From NCBI RefSeq assembly GCF_015234355.1, contig NZ_JADGMV010000004.1, positions 62,001-126,000 of the forward strand: DNA of 64,000 nt, read 5' to 3'. The notes below the pieces were generated by a model, which saw only the letters and a program-made list of their open reading frames with translations, searched no databases and was not told the origin of the DNA. The position numbers were made by a program, and so were the translations under genes. Positions 36,558 through 45,608 of the stretch are shown piece after piece. Position 1 is the stretch's first letter; every line of letters starts with the position of its first letter. This DNA comes from Psychrobacter sp. NG25 (GTDB taxonomy: Bacteria > Pseudomonadota > Gammaproteobacteria > Pseudomonadales > Moraxellaceae).

Positions 36558-37553
36558 ATGATAAAAACTATGATGCAAGATCGTTTGATTAATCCACTAG
36601 AAGGCGCAGGGGATGCTCCTGATTCCAATATTCGACCAGCATTATTGGCCGAATATATTGGCCAGCCAGTCGTACGTGAGCAGATGGAAGTGTTTATTGG
36701 TGCAGCGCGAGGCCGTAAAGAAGCGTTAGACCATACCCTTATTTTTGGTCCGCCTGGTCTAGGTAAAACTACGCTTGCTAATATTATTGCGCGTGAAATG
36801 GGTGGCAATCTGCGCTCGACCTCAGGGCCAGTGCTTGAGCGTCCAGGCGATCTGGCAGCCATGCTGACCAATTTAGAGGAAGGTGATGTACTATTTATTG
36901 ATGAGATTCATCGATTGAGTTCAGTTATTGAGGAGATACTATATCCAGCAATGGAAGATTTTCAGCTGGATATTATGATTGGTGAAGGGCCTGCTGCCCG
37001 TTCTATCAAGCTTGATTTGCCACCATTTACCTTGGTTGCCGCAACCACTAGAGCAGGGCTGTTGACGTCGCCACTGCGAGATCGCTTTGGTATCGTACAG
37101 CGACTTGAGTTCTATAATATCGCCGACCTAACGACGATTGTCAGTCGTGCAGCACGTTTGATGCGTGTGCCTATGAGTGAAGATGGCGCGGTAGAGATTG
37201 CCCGTAGGGCGCGTGGTACACCACGGATAGCCAATCGTCTGTTGCGCCGTGTTCGTGATTATGCCGAAGTCAGGGGTGATGGTAGTATCAATGGTGCGAT
37301 TGCAGGCAGTGCGCTAGATATGCTGGCTGTTGATAGACGTGGTCTCGATCATTTAGACAGACGCTATATCGAAATATTGCATGAGCGTTTTGACGGGGGG
37401 CCTGCAGGTGTCGAAGCGGTAGCAGCTGCTATGGCAGAGGATAGGGGTACACTTGAGGACGTAATTGAGCCCTACTTAATTCAGCAAGGCTATGTGCTGC
37501 GTACGGCACGTGGTCGTGTATTAACTCAAATGGCGATTGACCAAATGCTATAG
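36558..37553 (+). CDS. ruvB: Holliday junction branch migration ATPase RuvB
   Basis: Hexameric AAA+ motor (331 residues). Walker A is GPPGLGKTT, Walker B is LFIDEIHRL, sensor 1 is AATTRAG, and the C-terminal winged helix ends '[18 protein letters not shown]'. There are three candidate starts, at 36558, 36570 and 36573. None has a clear ribosome binding site, so the first few residues are uncertain. Confidence 0.96.
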   Translation: MIKTMMQDRLINPLEGAGDAPDSNIRPALLAEYIGQPVVREQMEVFIGAARGRKEALDHTLIFGPPGLGKTTLANIIAREMGGNLRSTSGPVLERPGDLAAMLTNLEEGDVLFIDEIHRLSSVIEEILYPAMEDFQLDIMIGEGPAARSIKLDLPPFTLVAATTRAGLLTSPLRDRFGIVQRLEFYNIADLTTIVSRAARLMRVPMSEDGAVEIARRARGTPRIANRLLRRVRDYAEVRGDGSINGAIAGSALDMLAVDRRGLDHLDRRYIEILHERFDGGPAGVEAVAAAMAEDRGTLEDVIEPYLIQQGYVLRTARGRVLTQMAIDQML

Positions 37554-37571
37554 TATTCAGTATTTAGCATA

Positions 37572-37610
37572 AAAAATGCGCCTGCTTCTCATTAAAAGCA
37601 GGCGCATTTC
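37572..37610. terminator. Bidirectional terminator between ruvB and ubiB
   Basis: Perfect arms AAATGCGCCTGCTT and AAGCAGGCGCATTT are present, with A-run and T-run flanks. Confidence 0.93.
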
Positions 37611-37674
37611 TTTGTTTGAGTCTAAAGTCACGAGGCTTTTTCTGAACTAAGTAAATAAAAGATAAAGCTGGTCT

Positions 37675-39333
37675 TTAAGCTAATATACGCCAAATTACAA
37701 CTAAGATAGCCAATAGATAAAAAATAGGGGCAAACCAACCGACTTGTATGGCGATGGCAATGGAAACGGCAAAGCCTGCCAGTGCTAGCCAGTCACGGCG
37801 ACGGTCATTGAGCATGTCAGCACGAATTTGCTGTATCTCTCGTAGTTGACTGTCTTGGCGCGCGCCTTGTGAGGCAAGACTTTGTAAGCCTTGATCTAAC
37901 AATTTTGGAATATCGGTTGTAGACAGTAACATCTCAGGTAACTGTTGGCGAAGCTGCTGTAAGTTACGCATAGGGTCTAGCTGCTCTTTGATCCAACTGC
38001 TTAGAATGGGCTTGGCAAGTGACCAAATATCAAGATCAGGATATAAATCGCGACCAAGGCCTTCAACATGTACCAATGTCTTAAGCAGTAGCATGAGCTG
38101 CGGCGGAATGCTCATATGATGACGGCGTGCAATGTCTAGAATTTGCATTAAGACACCAGCAAAGTCGATATCATTAATGGATTTTTTTAGCATTGGCCCA
38201 ACGGTGCGCTTCATATCGCGCATCAAGGCGTGTTTGTCAGTATTTGGCGGTATCCAACCTGCTCGGCTCACAACATCAACCATTGCCGTAAAGTTGTCAT
38301 TCATAACTGCCAGCAGCATACGCGCGACGATGAGTTGATCGTCTTTCGATAAAGTGCCCATGATGGCACAATCTAGACCGATATAACGTGGCTCATGACC
38401 TAAATCGACCGCTGCCATACCTGCGTGTAGTGTTTGAACTGGCGGCGTCTCTACGAATACATTCCCCGGATGCATATCAGCATGAAAGAAGTTATCACGG
38501 AAAACTTGGGTAAAAAATATCGTCAAGCCTTTTTTGGCCAGTGTCGCACGGTCATAACCAAGTTGATCAAAAACCTCAACCTGCGAGATGGGAACGCCTT
38601 GAATACGCTCCATTACCATCACATTTTTGGCCGCATCATAGACTTCAGGCACATACATCAATGCTGAACCCAAGAAATTATTGCGCATTTGAGTGGTATT
38701 GTCTGCTTCAAGGGTTAAATCTAGCTCGTTAAGCATGACTTGCCGATAGTCTTCGACAATATCAATAATATGTACAGCACGTGCCGCTTCGATACGCGCA
38801 GACGCCCAGTTGGCTAATTCACGTAGTAGCTCAAAGTCAGCAACAATGGTGGTACGGATATCGGGACGAACCACCTTTACGACGACTTCACGGCCATCAT
38901 GTAGGGCAGCAGTATGAACTTGAGCGATAGAAGCGGCTGCCAGTGGTTTGATGTCAAAGCGTGCAAACAAGGTTTGGATAGATTGTCCAAGACCGTTTTT
39001 ATTATCTTGAATTTGTGCAATAGCAATCTCAGCATCAAACGGTTTGACTTTGTCTTGTAGCTGAACCAGTTGCTCAATAATCTCAGGTGGCACCAAATCA
39101 CGACGCGTAGAGAGCAGTTGTCCCAGTTTTAAAAACAGGGTACCCATGTCCTCAAGTGCATACTTGATGGCATTGGGTTGATGTTTTTTGCCCCACGCAG
39201 CATGATGCGTACGAATCAAGCGCGCTAAAGGTTGTAGCTGCGGTGCCTCTTCAAGAGGTAAGTGGGTGTCAAGACGATACATGGCAGCGATACGCCAAAG
39301 CTCGCGTAATCGGGCATGGTGGGATAGTAGCAT
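37675..39333 (-). CDS. ubiB: Ubiquinone biosynthesis kinase-like protein UbiB
   Basis: Atypical ABC1/ADCK-type kinase-like ATPase supporting ubiquinone synthesis (552 residues). Family motifs 'KYALEDMGTLFLKLGQLLSTRRDLVPPE' (KxGQ), 'ASIAQVHTAALHDGREVVVKVVRP' (Ala-rich loop and Lys), 'FFHADMHPGNVFV' (catalytic region) and 'GLDCAIMGTL' are all present. Two C-terminal membrane helices end the protein. It usually follows ubiJ; here a WG-repeat gene on the other strand separates them. Confidence 0.95.
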   Translation of the reverse strand: MLLSHHARLRELWRIAAMYRLDTHLPLEEAPQLQPLARLIRTHHAAWGKKHQPNAIKYALEDMGTLFLKLGQLLSTRRDLVPPEIIEQLVQLQDKVKPFDAEIAIAQIQDNKNGLGQSIQTLFARFDIKPLAAASIAQVHTAALHDGREVVVKVVRPDIRTTIVADFELLRELANWASARIEAARAVHIIDIVEDYRQVMLNELDLTLEADNTTQMRNNFLGSALMYVPEVYDAAKNVMVMERIQGVPISQVEVFDQLGYDRATLAKKGLTIFFTQVFRDNFFHADMHPGNVFVETPPVQTLHAGMAAVDLGHEPRYIGLDCAIMGTLSKDDQLIVARMLLAVMNDNFTAMVDVVSRAGWIPPNTDKHALMRDMKRTVGPMLKKSINDIDFAGVLMQILDIARRHHMSIPPQLMLLLKTLVHVEGLGRDLYPDLDIWSLAKPILSSWIKEQLDPMRNLQQLRQQLPEMLLSTTDIPKLLDQGLQSLASQGARQDSQLREIQQIRADMLNDRRRDWLALAGFAVSIAIAIQVGWFAPIFYLLAILVVIWRILA

Positions 39334-39490
39334 GAGATTAAGTACTCTAAGTAAATTTAAAAGATATGATCAGACTAGATAAATTTTAGAGGTAATACTA
39401 TCATGGTAAAGATATTTTAAGAATGGCTGAGCCTTACATTACTCATTTAGGGCAAATTGGTTTTATTAAAAATTTCTACAAGGATCTAAA

Positions 39491-40417
39491 GTGAAAATAA
39501 ATAAACTATGGTTGCCACTATTTTCAATGATTTTTATTACTCACGCTGCTTTTGCGTTTGAGTGCGATTCACCTGAAAAAGAGATCTTTGACACTACAGA
39601 TTGTCTATATTCTGGGCGCGCCATAGTTATGGATGATAAAACCCAAAAAGTTGGATTTGTAGATGAAAAGGGAGAGGTAGTGATCCCGCTTATTTACGAT
39701 GATGGACATAGGTTTTCAGAAGGCCTAGCCTCCGTTTATCTGAAAGGGAAAGTTGGTGTAATAAATACTTTTGGAGAAGTCGTTGTCCCATTTAAATATG
39801 ATCTTATCCCTCTTTTTTCAGAAGGGTTTGCATCCATTTATTTGAAAGGGAAAGTTGGAGTAATCAATAATTTGGGAGAGATTGTTGTTCCCTTTAAGTA
39901 TGATTATATCGCTCCTTTTTCACAGGGGTTAGCTGGAGCGAAAAAGGGTAAGAAAATGGGCTATATTGATTCAATGAATAATATAGTAGTCCCTTTTATT
40001 TACGACCAAACAGATAGGTTTTCAGAAGGCTTTGGGGCAGTCAAGCTAAATGATAATTGGGGATTTATCGATAGAGGAGGCAAAGTAGTAATACCCATAA
40101 AATTTGAAGAAATTGGTAATTTTCAAGAAGGTTACGTTGCTTTATTAACTAACAGTAAATTTGGTTTTGTTGATACAAAGGGAGAGGTTGTAATCTCTCC
40201 AAAATATCAATATGCTTTCAAATTTTCAGAGAGCTTAGCAAGAGCAAGTATAGACGATAAATGGGGGTATATTAATAAGTTGGACGACATAATAATACCT
40301 TTTAAATATGATTATGCCACTGACTTCAAAAATGGATTAGCTACGGTTACTGTAGATGAACAAAAATTTATAATTGATAAAAAGGGCAATATCATAGAAA
40401 AAATTAATAAACAGTAA
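39491..40417 (+). CDS. Secreted WG-repeat protein
   Basis: 308 residues. A signal peptide (MKINKLWLPLFSMIFITHAAF, cut after A-F-A) is followed by a mature chain of about seven WG/KWG repeats of roughly 35 residues. Each has a pattern like 'GKVGVINxxGEVVVPFKYDxIxxFSEG'. Repeats 2 and 3 are nearly identical (V-Y-L-K-G-K-V-G-V-I-N against I-Y-L-K-G-K-V-G-V-I-N), which suggests recent internal duplication. The two Cys residues lie before the repeats. Function is unknown; a binding surface is a common suggestion. Base composition is more A/T-rich than its neighbours, and it sits on the opposite strand inside the ubi cluster, only 24 nt from ubiJ, so I infer insertion or transfer. Confidence 0.85.
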   Translation: MKINKLWLPLFSMIFITHAAFAFECDSPEKEIFDTTDCLYSGRAIVMDDKTQKVGFVDEKGEVVIPLIYDDGHRFSEGLASVYLKGKVGVINTFGEVVVPFKYDLIPLFSEGFASIYLKGKVGVINNLGEIVVPFKYDYIAPFSQGLAGAKKGKKMGYIDSMNNIVVPFIYDQTDRFSEGFGAVKLNDNWGFIDRGGKVVIPIKFEEIGNFQEGYVALLTNSKFGFVDTKGEVVISPKYQYAFKFSESLARASIDDKWGYINKLDDIIIPFKYDYATDFKNGLATVTVDEQKFIIDKKGNIIEKINKQ

Positions 40418-40440
40418 ATACGTTATACAACAACAAAAAA

Positions 40441-41136
40441 CTACTCGTTGCCTCTAAGCTTTTCCTGCTCTTCTTTGACAGCAGCCAGTTTGGCTTCTTC
40501 ACGTTCGACATCAGCACGTAGCTTTAGGAGTTGTTGCTTGAGGTCATTTACTTCTGCCGTCTCAGCAGGATTAGGAGCGCTATTGCCCGCTACGTCATTT
40601 GCCCAATCACTGACATCGTTAAAAGCACGCTTAGCACCATGACGCCAGCTACCTTTAAGCTGTGAGATAAGCAGATGCAACTGACTAGCCATGGGTCTAC
40701 CAATGAATGGCTCAAGCTGTCCAGCTACGTCAGGATCAAAGCCTGCGACCAACTGTTTGAGCTGCATCAGAACTTTATAGTCACCAGCGATAGGCAGATT
40801 GCCCTCAGTGCCGCGCATCAGGTTGAGCAGTTGAGCGGGGTTTTCTACAGTAATGGTACAGTCTGGTTGACTATGACCCAAACGTGCTCGCTCCATACTG
40901 GCTTTTTGGCGTTCATTCATCTGACCACTTGGCTCAAATACGCTCTCTGTCGTGACAGGCTCAAAGCGTAAACGCTCGTGAGTAAACAGCACATCTAGAT
41001 TGATTTCAGGCATGCCCATATTCAGTCGTAACACTTTGCCAGCAAGTGGTGCTAGACCTGCTTTAGTAATCTCATCACTAGCAATGGCAAGGTTGATCAG
41101 CTTTTCGGCACCAGCTAATAGGAGGACAGTCAGCAT
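40441..41136 (-). CDS. ubiJ: Ubiquinone biosynthesis accessory factor UbiJ
   Basis: SCP2-domain lipid-binding protein (231 residues) that, with UbiK, organises the soluble ubiquinone synthesis complex. The N-terminal region MLTVLLLAGAEKLINLAI and the SCP2-like block ('DCTITVENPAQLLNLMRGTEGNLPIAGD') are followed by a helical C terminus and a coiled coil ('DLKQQLLKLRADVEREEAKLAAVKEEQEKL'). It lies 101 nt downstream of ubiE. Confidence 0.9.
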   Translation of the reverse strand: MLTVLLLAGAEKLINLAIASDEITKAGLAPLAGKVLRLNMGMPEINLDVLFTHERLRFEPVTTESVFEPSGQMNERQKASMERARLGHSQPDCTITVENPAQLLNLMRGTEGNLPIAGDYKVLMQLKQLVAGFDPDVAGQLEPFIGRPMASQLHLLISQLKGSWRHGAKRAFNDVSDWANDVAGNSAPNPAETAEVNDLKQQLLKLRADVEREEAKLAAVKEEQEKLRGNE

Positions 41137-41237
41137 AAGGCTCTCGCATCGTTAAATGAGCGCCTCTGCATTAGCTGCATCAGCGCATAGTATGTTCGTG
41201 TCAGGCTCAATAAGGTCTTACTAATCGTACTTTATCG

Positions 41238-42371
41238 TTATGCTTTAAAGCCACGATGTACAGCAACGATACCAGCAGTTAAATTATGATAATCACAATT
41301 TTCAAAGCCCGCTTGTTGCATCATTTGTTTCAGGGTTTGCTGATCAGGGTGCATGCGAATCGATTCTGCTAAATACTTATAGCTTTCTGAATCGTTGGCG
41401 ATGATTTTACCCATCAATGGTAGCGCGGTAAAAGAGTATAGGTCATACGCTTTTGATAATGGTTCAAATACAGGCTTTGAAAACTCTAGTATTAATAAAC
41501 GACCGCCCGGCTTCAACACGCGATACATGGCTTTTAGCGCAGCATCTTTGTCTGTGACATTACGCAGACCAAAGCTAATGGTTACTAAGTCAAAGCTTTC
41601 ATCATCAAACGGGGCCAACGTCTCAGCATTTGCCAAGACAAAATCAACGTTATTACAGCCAGCATTGATCAGGCGCTCACGACCCACTTCCAACATGGCA
41701 GCGTTGATATCAGATAATACTACGTGACCGTTTCGACCGACTTCACGGCTAAAGACTTTAGCCAAATCTCCAGTACCGCCCGCGATATCAAGCACATGCT
41801 GACCTGAACGCACACCTGATAAGCTTATGGCATAACGCTTCCACAGACGATGGATACCGAAAGACATTAGGTCATTCATAATGTCATATTTTTTGGCAAC
41901 AGAGGTAAAGACATCAGCCACGCGCGCCTGCTTTTCTGCTTTATTGACTGTTGTATAACCAAAATGCGTTTCTTCTGCGCCGTCAGTATCAGACGTATGC
42001 GGGTTATTGATGTCATCACGCTGATTGAAAAGGGTTTGTTTGGCCGCTTCTACCTTTGAAGAGACATTTTCTAAGGTGCTATTGGTATTATTAATGGTGT
42101 CATTGGTTGGCATAGTGGTTTGTTGGCCTTGTGGTGTTCCAGTTGGTAAGTCTTGGACTTGCGTGAAGTCATTGCTCTTTACACTATTATTGTGGTTTTT
42201 GACATCTGTCATTGGCACTGTCTTTACGTTCGCAGTTTGTGCCGCTAGTACTTGGGCTGTGATATTTTGATTGTTGGCGATACTATCTTTTACCAGCTGA
42301 TCTTGTAAATGACCGTTGGTTGTCGTTGGTTGGTCGAGATGCGTGTTTTTATTATTTGCAGTATCGGTCAT
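41238..42371 (-). CDS. ubiE: Ubiquinone/menaquinone C-methyltransferase UbiE with long N-terminal extension
   Basis: SAM-dependent methyltransferase of the quinone ring. The catalytic part, from about residue 134 ([20 protein letters not shown]), aligns with the entire normal UbiE: '[22 protein letters not shown]', the SAM motif '[12 protein letters not shown]', '[12 protein letters not shown]'-like [10 protein letters not shown], and '[15 protein letters not shown]'. The first roughly 130 residues are extra: low complexity, rich in Asn/Thr/Gln/Asp, with no domain. Total 377 residues against about 250 in the family. AGGA lies 8 nt before the first ATG, so the extension is probably translated; internal Met54 and Met87 do not match the family start. 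Confidence 0.93.
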   Translation of the reverse strand: MTDTANNKNTHLDQPTTTNGHLQDQLVKDSIANNQNITAQVLAAQTANVKTVPMTDVKNHNNSVKSNDFTQVQDLPTGTPQGQQTTMPTNDTINNTNSTLENVSSKVEAAKQTLFNQRDDINNPHTSDTDGAEETHFGYTTVNKAEKQARVADVFTSVAKKYDIMNDLMSFGIHRLWKRYAISLSGVRSGQHVLDIAGGTGDLAKVFSREVGRNGHVVLSDINAAMLEVGRERLINAGCNNVDFVLANAETLAPFDDESFDLVTISFGLRNVTDKDAALKAMYRVLKPGGRLLILEFSKPVFEPLSKAYDLYSFTALPLMGKIIANDSESYKYLAESIRMHPDQQTLKQMMQQAGFENCDYHNLTAGIVAVHRGFKA

Positions 42372-42450
42372 GGTGTTGTCCTATCGTTCATTTTTATGAT
42401 TGTATTTCTAAGAGATATAAGATGGCGATGAGTCAGGTGTAATATGTATC

Positions 42451-43164
42451 CTATGATACACCAAACGTCATTGGCTTACCGCCATTATCCGTATCATGGA
42501 CTTGGTCAATAATCAGCAGCTCACGCTCACAAAAAGGCTCGATAAAATCACTCACACTTTTAAGAGGTTTCATGGCTTTAAACCCTGTATCTATAAAGTC
42601 GTAAAGTGGCTGAAAATTATAGCGATACGCAGTGCCTTTAGCTAGGGCAAAGGCTTTTTTGAGCATAAACGAGTTCAAGTGCTTATCAGTGCGGTAGCAG
42701 ACATCTTTTAGGTTACGAATCTGTACTCGGCGCTCATCAGCTTCATCGACAGCACGATATGCAGCAAGCATATTGTCTTCGTTGACTGGTAACGCTTCAG
42801 CAAGCAACCACTGCGCCAAATGCAAATCGAGCTCAATCGCTAAAATTGCTGCTTGGATGCCCATGCTACCTGCTTCTAGCGCAGACTCTTTAGCTAAGCG
42901 CTCAAGTTTTTGAGCTTTGGGTAGAATGCGTGCTAACTGCTTAGCCAGTAATTTGAACTCGTCACCACCATATAACTGTGTCAGAAAATAATCTGCCATC
43001 AGTTGATTCTTTGGCTGTTCAAAGAGGTCGCTGTGCGTGTGTTTAATCCGCGTTTGTTGCCATGACTGTACGTCTTTTAGCTTGGCATCTAACGCCAAAT
43101 CTTCATGATAGGGCAGTGCCCAAAAACGTGTCAAATGCTGCTGTAAATCGGCTAAAGCGGCCAT
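42451..43164 (-). CDS. FFLEELY-motif protein (uncharacterised)
   Basis: 237 residues, mostly alpha-helical, no signal peptide or membrane segment. It contains 'QLMADYFLTQLYGGDEF', matching the FFLEELY-type motif of a Moraxellaceae/Pseudomonas family of unknown function, and 'IELDLHLAQWLLAE'. It is the first gene of the minus-strand run leading into ubiE (79 nt), so a link with quinone synthesis is possible but unproven. Confidence 0.7.
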   Translation of the reverse strand: MAALADLQQHLTRFWALPYHEDLALDAKLKDVQSWQQTRIKHTHSDLFEQPKNQLMADYFLTQLYGGDEFKLLAKQLARILPKAQKLERLAKESALEAGSMGIQAAILAIELDLHLAQWLLAEALPVNEDNMLAAYRAVDEADERRVQIRNLKDVCYRTDKHLNSFMLKKAFALAKGTAYRYNFQPLYDFIDTGFKAMKPLKSVSDFIEPFCERELLIIDQVHDTDNGGKPMTFGVS

Positions 43165-43323
43165 AATATGTAAACCTACAAATAAGTAAAAGTGGTAAAA
43201 AATATAATCAAACTGATAATTTATACTTAGTGTCTTACACGGATAGACAGTTATTAAACCATGTATCCAAGATTGTGTTCACAATAAAAGAAAATAAAGT
43301 AGAATACAAATGTCAAACTGTTA

Positions 43324-43361
43324 CATAGCATCGTTATTTACTCGATTAATCGAATGCTATG
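43324..43361. promoter_or_regulatory. Inverted repeat upstream of pap
   Basis: CATAGCAT (43324-43331) and ATGCTATG (43354-43361) enclose the perfect palindrome TCGATTAATCGA (43342-43353), 40-80 nt before the pap start. No T run follows, so a protein-binding site is more likely than a terminator. Confidence 0.4.
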
Positions 43362-43401
43362 ATTAAAAAAATGCGTTTTAAATCATAGGATGATTTGGGT
43401 T

Positions 43402-45084
43402 ATGAGTAAACAAAGTAATACGACTGAACCAACCGCACCAGAGTCAGTCAGTGCGCAATTTAGTGAGCAGGTTGTCGATCAGCGTCTGACGCCAAACCCT
43501 CTCAGTCAGTTTTCTATGGATACAGATTCGCTGAGACTGGCCTTGGTTACCGCTCAATACGCTCTACGAGCAACGCGGCAACAAACACCACCCACCCTCA
43601 ATAAGCCAACAGGTTTATTAGTATTGGTTAATGGGATGGAGCAGGCAGGCAAAGGAACCGCAGTTAAGCAGCTGCGAGAATGGGTTGATCCTAGGCTACT
43701 CAAGGTTGAGGCTACGATTGGTTCTTGTCCATTACCGTCTCAGCCTATTTGGCAAGCGCATACCAAAGTGATGCCACGTCATGGTGACGTAATGATTTAC
43801 TTTGGGAACTGGTATGCTGATTTGCTTTACAACGCTATGCGAATGGCGACATCAGACAGTGATAATGAGCAGTCAAAAAACAAAAGCTCAAAAGAGAAAA
43901 AATCGCTACCTATCGATAAATGGCAGGCATATCTAGAGCAGCAACTCATCAAGTTACAAGCCTTTGAACAAGATCTCGTTGCCAACCAAACTAGACTATT
44001 AAAGTGCTGGTTTCATGTCGATATTGAAACCCTCCAGTCACGGCTGAACGACAAAGAAGCTGACCCACATTTTCTGTATCAAATTGACTGGAACAGTCAA
44101 AAAGTTATCGAAAAATTTAATGAAGTTGCCACAGCCTTATTACGACAGCAAGATGACTGGGTCATTATTGATGGTGATGATAAGTCACAAGCGGCTGATC
44201 AATTTTGTCATGAAGTGCTACATGCGATGCAAACTGCACTAGTGAGTAGTAAAGCAAGCTCGACTGAAACGGCTAAAAAACAAAAATCATCCGATAAATC
44301 AGAATCTAATGACCAGACAAATCAAGCCTTGGATCTAAATGCGTTTAAATCGGTAAAAATACCGAAGCAATTAAAAACCATCGTTAATGTAGACATAGAT
44401 AAGTCTGACTACCGCAAAGAACTGGCAGAAAAGCAAGCGCGTTTCGCTGAATTGCTACGTGCGCGCAATGGTCGGCATGTGGTATTTGCCTTTGAAGGTA
44501 TGGATGCTGCTGGCAAGGGTGGGGCAATTAAGAGATTGGTCGCGCCGCTCGACCCACGTGAGTATCAAGTCTATAATATTAGCGCGCCAATGCTGTATGA
44601 ACTACAACACCCTTATCTATGGCGCTTTTGGACAAGGTTGCCTAACGAGCAAACTAATCATATCAGTCGTGTCGCCATCTTTGACCGGACTTGGTATGGA
44701 CGTGTGTTGGTTGAGCGTATCGAAGGGTTTGCAACGCGCGATGAGTGGCAGCGCGCTTATGATGAGATCAATCGTTTTGAGGCGGACTTAGTAACTGCAG
44801 GCACGATCGTTATCAAGTACTGGCTGTCTATTGATAAAAAAGAGCAGCTTAAGCGTTTCGAAGAGCGTCAAGATACACCGCACAAGCAATTTAAACTAAC
44901 GGATGACGATTGGCGAAACCGTGATAAGTGGTCTGATTATGTGCAATCTGCCGCTGATATGTTGTCATATACAGATACCAAAAATGCTCCTTGGTGTGTC
45001 ATCGCTACGAATGAAAAACGCCAAGCACGATTGGACGTATTAGATCATGCTATTGAACAATTATCTCTAGCATATGATAGCTAG
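43402..45084 (+). CDS. pap: Polyphosphate:AMP phosphotransferase (two-domain PPK2)
   Basis: 560 residues formed by two fused PPK2 domains. The C-terminal domain (about 310-560) is the catalytic one: Walker A GMDAAGKGGAIKR, 'RFWTRLPNE', and Walker B/lid FDRTWYGRVLVERIEGF. The N-terminal copy (about 40-290) is degenerate (GMEQAGKGTAVKQL; F-G-N-W-Y-A-D in place of F-D-R-S-W-Y). This architecture is that of class II PPK2 (Pap), which makes ADP from AMP and polyphosphate. A Lys/Ser/Glu-rich insertion interrupts the first domain, and a polar linker joins the two. I prefer ATG 43402 (AGGA 11 nt upstream) to ATG 43390, which overlaps that box. It precedes the phosphate transporter gene. Confidence 0.92.
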   Translation: MSKQSNTTEPTAPESVSAQFSEQVVDQRLTPNPLSQFSMDTDSLRLALVTAQYALRATRQQTPPTLNKPTGLLVLVNGMEQAGKGTAVKQLREWVDPRLLKVEATIGSCPLPSQPIWQAHTKVMPRHGDVMIYFGNWYADLLYNAMRMATSDSDNEQSKNKSSKEKKSLPIDKWQAYLEQQLIKLQAFEQDLVANQTRLLKCWFHVDIETLQSRLNDKEADPHFLYQIDWNSQKVIEKFNEVATALLRQQDDWVIIDGDDKSQAADQFCHEVLHAMQTALVSSKASSTETAKKQKSSDKSESNDQTNQALDLNAFKSVKIPKQLKTIVNVDIDKSDYRKELAEKQARFAELLRARNGRHVVFAFEGMDAAGKGGAIKRLVAPLDPREYQVYNISAPMLYELQHPYLWRFWTRLPNEQTNHISRVAIFDRTWYGRVLVERIEGFATRDEWQRAYDEINRFEADLVTAGTIVIKYWLSIDKKEQLKRFEERQDTPHKQFKLTDDDWRNRDKWSDYVQSAADMLSYTDTKNAPWCVIATNEKRQARLDVLDHAIEQLSLAYDS

Positions 45085-45608
45085 TACTTGTTTTTATACT
45101 GGCTTTTATACTTGGTTGACTTGTACTACTTTTAAATTGAATCGACTATAGTCAGCCATAAAATAATAGGGTTATATTGTTCAAATACTGGCAGTTACAA
45201 ATCTCGCAATATCATCATGCATTATGCGCTCATATTTAATATAATAGAGCGCGTAATAGCTTCTGCTAAATAACAATTCTGATTTAGCAAATATCGTGTT
45301 TTGGTTATTTGATACAGATACCTTAATAATTACGACAAAAATTGTTACAATAGCCACTACTAGTAGTACCATAAATATCACTATGAAATATCTAAGCCGC
45401 AAGATGCTGTAATCAGACGATTTGGCAATATTACTTGCGGCTTTGTGACATGTTGAGGGATGTGTTTTTTGCCTTGACCATAGTTAGTTTAAGACCATTT
45501 AAAAGCATGTTGCGTGCTTTATATATGCTACAACAGGCATTATGAGTAGCAGCGCAATGTTATCAACCTCATATAATTTCAATCAGCTTACGCAGGACGT
45601 ATTAACGT
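45085..45608. other. Intergenic region pap / pit
   Basis: 524 nt. At 45119-45152 there is a short match to the right end of the dispersed repeat (CTTTTAAATTGAATCGACTATAG). A 73-codon minus-strand frame (45181-45402, TTG start, one hydrophobic segment) has no ribosome binding site and I do not support it as a gene. A small hairpin AAAGCA/TGCTTT lies near 45503-45521. No PHO-box pair was found. Confidence 0.45.

Noticed and set aside
45181..45402. A 73-codon minus-strand frame with one hydrophobic segment
   Set aside because: TTG start, no ribosome binding site, A/T-rich gap where chance hydrophobic frames are common.
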